NCBI GenBank assembly: GCA_033855775.1
Contig: JAWVFT010000011.1
Location: 1 to 22,168 of the forward strand
Origin: DASVTR01 sp033855775
GTDB lineage: Bacteria > Acidobacteriota > Blastocatellia > Pyrinomonadales > Pyrinomonadaceae
Reading direction: 5' to 3'
DNA length: 22,168 bases
Part shown: positions 7,287 through 12,120 of the stretch, one piece after another
Layout of the letters: every line of letters starts with the position of its first letter
Position numbering within the stretch: position 1 is the first letter of the stretch
The notes under the pieces: model-generated
What the model saw: only the letters and a program-made list of their open reading frames with translations
What the model was told of the DNA's origin: nothing
Database searches by the model: none
Translations under genes and position numbers: made by a program

Positions 7287-8591
7287 TCACCTTCGTAAGA
7301 TGCTTTGCGCCTCGCCGACCAAGTAGAGCGAGCCTGTCACGCAGACGACTCCATCGCGCGGCGTCTGTTTCAGAGCCAGCCGCAAGGCTTCATCGAGGTC
7401 AGGCGCGAGCGTCACTCTCGCTGCATCAACATCTCGCGGCACGACTCGCGCGAGCGTTTCAGGAGACGCGGCGCGCGGGTTAGACGGCGGCTGCGTGAGT
7501 ATCAAGCGGCGCGCGACGGGGAAAAGAATCGCCGCAATCTCCAACAGGTCTTTATCACGCATCGCGCCGAAGACGAGTGTTAAAGGCGCGGCAACAAACT
7601 CGTCCAGGTAGTCGCGCAGGGCGAGCGCCCCGGCGATGTTGTGCGCGCCGTCAAAGATAATTGGCGGCTCTCCGTCGAAGATTTCCAATCGTCCGGCGTG
7701 TCGCGCCTGTTCAATGCCCGCGATGATGTCCGCGCGTGAAAGATGAAAGCCGCGCTCGCTGAGCGTCTCCGCGATTTGAATGGCGACGCAGGCATTCGTC
7801 ACTTGATGACGGCCACGCAATCCGAGCAAGACATTCTCGTAACGCTCATGCGCGGTCTTGAAAGTGACGCGCAGTCGCCCGTCCGTTTCGGCGTCTTGAA
7901 TCAGAGGCTCGCAATCGTTCAGTTGCGGCTTCACCTCGCACTCCGCGCAGCGCGCGTTGATGACGGCGAGGGCTTCGGGCATCTGCGGGGCGACGATGGC
8001 CGCCACGCCCGGACGAATAATCGCGGCCTTTTCGGCGGTGATTTCCGCGAGCGTCGCGCCCAGGTATTCCTGATGGTCGAGCGCGATGGGCGTGATGGCG
8101 ACAATTTGCGCGCCCGCCGCGGTCGTCGCGTCGAGCCGCCCGCCGAGGCCCGTTTCCAGGATAGCCAACTCCGTCCACGCGCCCGCGCAGGCATAGAGAA
8201 ACATCGCCGTCAGATGCTCGAAGAAGGTCGGCAAAGCCGGAAGCTCGCCGCTTGCGCGCAACTCGTTGGCCGCGTCTCGCACCGTCGCGGTCAGCGCGGC
8301 GAAAGCCTCGCGCTGAATCTCTTGCCCGTCGAAGCGCATCCGCTCGGTGATGTTGAAGAGGTGCGGGGAAGTGTAGAGAGCCGTGTTGATGTTAGCCGCG
8401 AGCGTTATCGCTTCGAGCATCACGGCGGTCGAGCCCTTGCCGTTTGTCCCCGCGATTTGAACTTTCGGAAAAGCTCGCTGCGGTTGGCCCAAGGCTTCGA
8501 GCAACCGCTCCGTGTTGCCGAGCCCGAGCTTAATCGCAATCGTCTCGTGGCCCAGACTCAAAAGATAGCGGAGCGCTTCGTCGAAGAGCAT
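7287..8591 (-). CDS. folC: Folylpolyglutamate synthase / dihydrofolate synthase
   Basis: This 434-residue Mur-ligase-like enzyme adds glutamate to dihydropteroate or folates using ATP. The start is ATG 8591 (MLFDEALRYLLSLGH). The open frame extends upstream to 8702, but that part is only the translation of a heptamer array and is rejected. Motifs include the P-loop IAGTNGKGS (46-54), the omega-loop segment YTSPHLFNITERM (73-85), the second ATP-domain motif ETGLGGRLDATT and FDGAHN in the C-terminal domain. The accD-folC order is conserved in many bacteria. The start codon lies 5 nt beyond the end of repeat array B, and no Shine-Dalgarno sequence is visible. A folA gene also lies in this window, but about 13 kb away. 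Confidence 0.95.
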   Translation of the reverse strand: MLFDEALRYLLSLGHETIAIKLGLGNTERLLEALGQPQRAFPKVQIAGTNGKGSTAVMLEAITLAANINTALYTSPHLFNITERMRFDGQEIQREAFAALTATVRDAANELRASGELPALPTFFEHLTAMFLYACAGAWTELAILETGLGGRLDATTAAGAQIVAITPIALDHQEYLGATLAEITAEKAAIIRPGVAAIVAPQMPEALAVINARCAECEVKPQLNDCEPLIQDAETDGRLRVTFKTAHERYENVLLGLRGRHQVTNACVAIQIAETLSERGFHLSRADIIAGIEQARHAGRLEIFDGEPPIIFDGAHNIAGALALRDYLDEFVAAPLTLVFGAMRDKDLLEIAAILFPVARRLILTQPPSNPRAASPETLARVVPRDVDAARVTLAPDLDEALRLALKQTPRDGVVCVTGSLYLVGEAQSILRR

Positions 8592-8596
8592 AAGAA

Positions 8597-8747
8597 CAGT
8601 GACGAGTGACGAGTGACAAGTGACGAGCAAAGACAAGAGTCGAACTGCGTGTGACAAGTCATGAGTGACAAACAAGAATGAGAAGCAAGCTGCGAGCGAC
8701 AAGCGTTTGCTTTTAACTCGTCACTTGTCACTCGTTACTCGTCACTG
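8597..8747. repeat. Heptamer array B (AGTGACG/A) with 31-bp inverted arms, accD/folC junction
   Basis: The left arm 8597-8627 is CAG plus phased AGTGACG/AGTGACA units. The right arm 8717-8747 is its reverse complement at 30 of 31 positions. The loop is 89 nt and contains further degenerate heptamer words (GTGACAAGTCATGAGTGACA). The right arm contains the last codon (CAG) and stop (TGA, 8742-8744) of accD. The left arm ends 5 nt from the folC ATG. This is the longest perfect pairing in the window. Confidence 0.85.
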
Positions 8748-9653
8748 CTTTTTCACTGCTTGTCCGTTGAGGGTTTCTTCCGCTTGCGCGTCGCGCAGGA
8801 TTTCGGGATTCATCATAAAGTTGAGCAGCTTGACGATGTAGTCGCGCATCTGGCGGCGGTCAACGATGGCGTCGAGCATGCCGTGGTCGAGCAGAAATTC
8901 GGAGCGCTGGAAATCCTTTGGAAGTTTCTGGCGAATCGTCTGTTCGATGACGCGCGGCCCCGCGAAACCGATGAGGGCTTTCGGTTCGGCGATAATCACG
9001 TCGCCGAGCATCGCAAAGCTGGCGGTGACGCCGCCCGTCGTCGGGTCTGTCAAGACGGAGATGAAGGGCAGGCGGGCTTCGTCCATTTGCGCGAGCGCGG
9101 CGGAGATTTTCGCCATCTGCATTAAGCTAAGCGTGCCCTCCTGCATCCGCGCGCCGCCCGACGCCGCGAAGATAATCACAGCGCAACGCTCGTCCATCGC
9201 GCGCTCAATCAAGCGCGTGATTTTCTCGCCGACCGCCGAACCCATCGAGCCGCCGATGAAGAGCATGTCCATCGCGCCCGCGAAGACCTTGTGGCCGCCG
9301 ACGCGCCCGCGCCCGCTGATAATCGCTTCGGGCAAACCCGAAATGCGCTTGGCCTGTTCGAGCCGTTGCGGATACGGCTTGCTGTCAACGAAGCCGAGCG
9401 GGTCAATGGAGATAACGTCCGCGTCCAACTCCTCGTAAACGCCGTCGTCAAACAGCATCTCAAGGCGCGCGCGCGCGTCGAGGCGAAAGTGATAGCCGCA
9501 GTGCTGGCAGACTTGCAGCGATTCTTCGAGGTCTGGCTTGAACAGCGGAGCGTCGCACTCGTCACACTTGACGAAGATGCCTTCGGTCTTGACACGCCGT
9601 TCTTCAGCCGGGACGGCTTCGTTCTTTTCCTTCTTTTTACGAAACCAGGTCAT
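8742..9653 (-). CDS. accD: Acetyl-CoA carboxylase carboxyltransferase beta subunit
   Basis: This 303-residue subunit transfers the carboxyl group from biotin-BCCP to acetyl-CoA, with AccA, in the first step of fatty-acid synthesis. The start is ATG 9653 (MTWFRKKKEKN), matching the family N-terminus; a GTG at 9665 would add four residues. The zinc ribbon has Cys30, Cys33, Cys49 and Cys52 (KCDEC, VCQHC). The carboxyltransferase core shows GAMDMLFIGGSMGSAVGEK (126-144), ASGGARMQEGTLSLMQM (164-180) and SVLTDPTTGGVTASFAMLGD. No Shine-Dalgarno sequence is seen before the ATG. Its final Gln and stop codon are part of repeat array B. accA is not in the window. Confidence 0.96.
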   Translation of the reverse strand: MTWFRKKKEKNEAVPAEERRVKTEGIFVKCDECDAPLFKPDLEESLQVCQHCGYHFRLDARARLEMLFDDGVYEELDADVISIDPLGFVDSKPYPQRLEQAKRISGLPEAIISGRGRVGGHKVFAGAMDMLFIGGSMGSAVGEKITRLIERAMDERCAVIIFAASGGARMQEGTLSLMQMAKISAALAQMDEARLPFISVLTDPTTGGVTASFAMLGDVIIAEPKALIGFAGPRVIEQTIRQKLPKDFQRSEFLLDHGMLDAIVDRRQMRDYIVKLLNFMMNPEILRDAQAEETLNGQAVKKQ

Positions 9654-9743
9654 AGGTGTCCACACTCACGCGCCGCTGCGAACGCGGCCAGCCCCTCTGT
9701 GAGAGTGAAATGATGAGAACGCCGCAGAGAGTAACACAGGAAG

Positions 9744-9771
9744 GGATGAGGGATGAAGGATGAAGGGCGAA
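9744..9771. repeat. Short heptamer tract E (GGATGAR), single arm
   Basis: GGATGAG, GGATGAA, GGATGAA and the degenerate GGGCGAA follow each other in 7-bp phase. Unlike the other arrays it has no nearby inverted arm. It lies between cobO and accD. Confidence 0.55.
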
Positions 9772-9793
9772 TAAGTTGAGCCGCCGGAGCCCC

Positions 9794-9846
9794 GATTCAT
9801 CTTTGCGGCAGCCGAGCGACTCGTCGCCGCAAACTCAAAATGAATC
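9794..9846. repeat. Inverted repeat in the cobO-accD spacer
   Basis: Two nested arm pairs are present. GATTCAT (9794-9800) pairs with ATGAATC (9840-9846), and TTTGCGGC (9802-9809) pairs with GCCGCAAA (9826-9833). Together they give a 15-bp interrupted stem over a 16-nt loop. There is no T tract on either side, so a simple intrinsic terminator is unlikely. It could be an RNA-processing or attenuation structure between cobO and accD. Confidence 0.5.
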
Positions 9847-9879
9847 AATCGCCACGCTTTCATGCTTCCTCCTTCGTCT

Positions 9880-10458
9880 CTAAAATTCGATGCCCTGCTG
9901 CGCGAGGATGCCTTGCTGGAATGGATGCTTGACCTCTTGCATTTCGGTCACGAGGTCTGCGGCTTCAATCAAAGCGGCGGGCGCGTCGCGTCCCGTCAGG
10001 ACGATGTGCAGCGCAGGCTGCTCTGCGCGCACGCTCTTAATCTCCGCCAACAACTCTTCGGTCGAGAGCATCTCGTAGCTCAACACGTAGACCAACTCGT
10101 CGAAGACCAGCAGGTCGTAGTCGCCGCTTCGCATCTTTTCGACGCATAGCTCCCAACTCCGGCGCGCGGTCGCGCGGTCTTGCTCAGGGTTCTTCGTGTC
10201 CCATGTAAAGCCGTCGCCCATCGTATGCACTTCGATGCCGAGCTTCTCCGCCGAGACGTGTTCGCCATAGCGGTCGTTGCGCGACTTCATGAATTGAATC
10301 ATGCAGCAGTTGAGGCCGCGCCCGGCGGCGCGCATCATCAAGCCGAGCGCGCAGGTCGTCTTGCCTTTGCCGTTGCCCGTGTTGACCATCAACAGCCCGC
10401 GCGTCTGCTCCTGATAATCGGCGCGACGCCATTTATACTTTTTCTCTTTGACGGTCAT
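9880..10458 (-). CDS. cobO: Cob(I)alamin / cob(I)yrinic acid a,c-diamide adenosyltransferase (CobA/CobO/BtuR type)
   Basis: This 192-residue protein from ATG 10458 transfers the adenosyl group of ATP to cob(I)alamin or its corrinoid precursors. The N-terminus KEKKYKWRRADYQEQTRGLL leads into the P-loop NTGNGKGKTTCALGL (26-40). CMIQFMKS, FDELVYVLSYEML and the C-terminal HPFQQGILAQQGIEF match the CobA/CobO family. A TTG at 10506 or 10509 with an AGAGGA just upstream would add 16 or 17 residues and cannot be excluded. No other corrinoid gene is in the window, so salvage (BtuR-like) is as likely as de novo synthesis. It lies 66 nt after nrnA, probably in the same operon. Confidence 0.92.
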   Translation of the reverse strand: MTVKEKKYKWRRADYQEQTRGLLMVNTGNGKGKTTCALGLMMRAAGRGLNCCMIQFMKSRNDRYGEHVSAEKLGIEVHTMGDGFTWDTKNPEQDRATARRSWELCVEKMRSGDYDLLVFDELVYVLSYEMLSTEELLAEIKSVRAEQPALHIVLTGRDAPAALIEAADLVTEMQEVKHPFQQGILAQQGIEF

Positions 10459-10524
10459 CACAAAACAGAGGCCGTAGACGAAAGCCCGGCGGCTGACTGG
10501 AATCAACAACCGTCCTCTCGCTTC

Positions 10525-11562
10525 CTAGCCTCTGACCTCTGCTTCCTCTGTTTCGGCGCGTGAATCGTGTTCGGCGAGCGCGGCTTTAACGTTGTCGCGG
10601 TGGCCGTTGCTGCGCCGCTCGACGGCCTCCTGCAAGAGGCTGACGATGACGCGCTCGGCTTCGTCCCAGTCGCCCGTGAGGGTGCATCCGGCGGCATTGC
10701 GATGGCCGCCGCCGCCAAACTTTTCGGCGACGCGCGCCACGTTGATGTCGCCTTTGGAGCGCAGGCTGGTGCGATAAATTCCGGGCGCAGTCTCTTTGAG
10801 AAGCGCGACGGCCTCGACCTCAGCGACGGTCAAAGGATAGTTGACGAAGCCGTCGCCGTCATCTTCGGTCGCGCCAGCGCCGTTCTGCATCTCAAGGCTG
10901 TGACGCATCCATGCGACGCGGCCCGTCGTGTCGCGCCGCACGGTGGCCAGCACTTTGCCCAACAGCTCAATCTTGCGCCAGGGGTAACTGGCGAAGACGG
11001 CCTGCGCTATCTTCGCCGGTTTGACTCCGGCGCGCACCAACTCCGAAGCGACCTTGAACGTGCGTTCCGTCGTGTTCGAGTAATGGAAAGAGCCCGTGTC
11101 TGTGATGAGCGCGGTATAGACGCACTCGGCGATTTCCTTGGTGACGCGCACGCCGGTCGCCTTGCACAAATTATAAATCATCTCGCCGACCGCTGACGCG
11201 GTGGCGTCAATCCAGTTGATGGAGCCGAACATGGCGCTCGTCGAATGATGGTCTATGTTGACGACGAACTGCTTGTCCAAATCCTTCAGGCCGGGGCGCG
11301 TGATGTCCGAACATTCGATGACGAAGACGGCATCGTAGGGCCGGTCGATGGTCTGCGTGACGCGCACGGCTTCCGCGCCGGGCAGTTGCAGATACGAATG
11401 CGGCACCTCATCATGAATGATGACTTCGGCCTCTTTGTCCAGGGCGCGCAAGACCCAGTAGAGTCCGAGCGATGAGCCGAGGCCGTCGCCGTCCGGGCGG
11501 ATGTGCGAGGTAATCGCAAAGCGACGCTTCGATTCGATTAACTCAACAACTTGACTAAGCAT
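10525..11562 (-). CDS. nrnA: Bifunctional oligoribonuclease / pAp phosphatase, DHH phosphoesterase
   Basis: This 345-residue DHH/DHHA1 protein degrades very short RNA oligonucleotides and probably dephosphorylates 3'-phosphoadenosine 5'-phosphate. Metal-binding motifs are present in order: HIRPDGDGLGSSLGL (20-34), VNIDHHSTS (DHH at 104-106) and ITDTGSF (153-159). The DHHA1 substrate loop is KFGGGGHRNAAG near the C-terminus. Motif II reads VIECSD (81-86), with Glu83 where many homologues have Asp; this may be a lineage variant. rbfA-nrnA adjacency is common in Firmicutes, Actinobacteria and other phyla and supports the call. The C-terminal 25 residues are charged and poorly conserved. No Shine-Dalgarno sequence is seen; the start lies 13 nt from repeat array C. 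Confidence 0.92.
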   Translation of the reverse strand: MLSQVVELIESKRRFAITSHIRPDGDGLGSSLGLYWVLRALDKEAEVIIHDEVPHSYLQLPGAEAVRVTQTIDRPYDAVFVIECSDITRPGLKDLDKQFVVNIDHHSTSAMFGSINWIDATASAVGEMIYNLCKATGVRVTKEIAECVYTALITDTGSFHYSNTTERTFKVASELVRAGVKPAKIAQAVFASYPWRKIELLGKVLATVRRDTTGRVAWMRHSLEMQNGAGATEDDGDGFVNYPLTVAEVEAVALLKETAPGIYRTSLRSKGDINVARVAEKFGGGGHRNAAGCTLTGDWDEAERVIVSLLQEAVERRSNGHRDNVKAALAEHDSRAETEEAEVRG

Positions 11563-11575
11563 TATGTCAAAAGCA

Positions 11576-11653
11576 GCGATGAGCGATGAGCGATGAGTGA
11601 TGAGTAAAAGCAGGCGGCTCTTAACTCATTACTCATCGCTCATCATTCATCGC
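11576..11653. repeat. Heptamer array C (GCGATGA type) with inverted arms, rbfA/nrnA junction
   Basis: The left arm (11576-11604) is four GCGATGA/GTGATGA units. The right arm (11625-11653) is its reverse complement at 26 of 29 positions. The 20-nt loop opens with TAAAAGC and closes with GCTCTTAA, which can extend the stem imperfectly. The right arm contains the rbfA stop codon (11643-11645), so the last residues of RbfA (SDE) are repeat-encoded. The flank AAAAGCAG resembles those of arrays B and D. Confidence 0.82.
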
Positions 11654-12038
11654 TTATCCTTTCTTCGTCGGGGGACTCTTTCATCTGGGCGGGATCGTCC
11701 CACTCCTGCTTGATCTCTGCGAGCAACTGGTCAACTCGCTGGCCTTGCTCTTCAACCGTGTCGCGGACGAAGTGAATCTCCGGCGTGTGCCGCAGGCTCA
11801 GCGCAAAGCCGAGTTGCTTGCGCACGTAAGGCGCCGCGTGACGCAGGGCCGTCATGGCCGCTTCATGCTCTGCCTCGTCGCCCAGGATTGTCACAAAGAC
11901 GCGGGCGTCGCGCAGGTCATTCGAGACGCGCACGTCCGTCACCGTGACCATCGTCAAACGCGGGTCTTCCAATTCATACCCGACAATCTGCGCTATCTCC
12001 TCACGCAGCATGTCGGCGACTCTTTCCGGCCTTCTCAT
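11643..12038 (-). CDS. rbfA: 30S ribosome-binding factor A
   Basis: This 131-residue KH-fold protein matures the 5' end region of 16S rRNA in late 30S assembly. The start is ATG 12038 (MRRPERVADMLREEIAQIV). Seven further codons upstream in the frame are translated repeat DNA and are excluded. Typical signatures are ELEDPRLTMVTVTDVRVSNDL (in pieces), ARVFVTILG and the C-terminal LRHTPEIHFVRD followed by QRVDQLL. The acidic tail (EWDDPAQMKESPDEERISDE) is partly encoded by array C. The gene sits between infB and nrnA, its conserved place. Array D lies a few bases upstream of the ATG, and no Shine-Dalgarno sequence is visible. Confidence 0.95.
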   Translation of the reverse strand: MRRPERVADMLREEIAQIVGYELEDPRLTMVTVTDVRVSNDLRDARVFVTILGDEAEHEAAMTALRHAAPYVRKQLGFALSLRHTPEIHFVRDTVEEQGQRVDQLLAEIKQEWDDPAQMKESPDEERISDE

Positions 12039-12051
12039 AACACGAGTGACG

Positions 12052-12117
12052 AGTGACAAGTGACAAGTGACGAGTTAAAAGCTTTTGCTTGTCACTCGTC
12101 ACTTGTCACTTGTCACT
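12052..12117. repeat. Heptamer array D (AGTGACA/G) with 23-bp perfect inverted arms, infB/rbfA junction
   Basis: Arm 12052-12074 and arm 12095-12117 are perfect reverse complements over 23 bp. Each is built of phased AGTGACA/AGTGACG units. The 20-nt loop (12075-12094) contains the palindrome AAAAGCTTTT (12077-12086). The array proper continues outward to about 12043. One arm ends 3 nt from the infB stop (12121-12123), and the array ends a few bases before the rbfA ATG (12038). It shares heptamers, the GAGTTAAAAGC loop word and the AAGCAG flank with array B, 3.4 kb away. Confidence 0.87.
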
Positions 12118-12120
12118 GCT

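Larger units (their letters stand above)
9666..9863 (-). other. Possible small ORF (65 codons) between cobO and accD
   Basis: ATG 9863 is preceded by a full AAGGAGG (minus strand, 9868-9874) at 4-nt spacing. This site is only about 6 nt after the cobO stop, as expected for the next gene in an operon. The frame opens MKAWRLIHFEFAATSRSAAA and stops (9668-9666) immediately before a GTG in the accD frame (9665). Against it, the middle of the ORF (STYSPFILHPSS) is the translation of a GGATGAA heptamer tract, and the first third overlaps an inverted repeat. I recognise no family. It may be a leader ORF coupling cobO to accD, or chance. Confidence 0.25.

Noticed and set aside
8592..8702. Upstream in-frame extension of folC (37 codons)
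   Set aside because: It is the translation of repeat array B and its loop (LLVTCHSSLVT-type residues), with no similarity to FolC N-termini.
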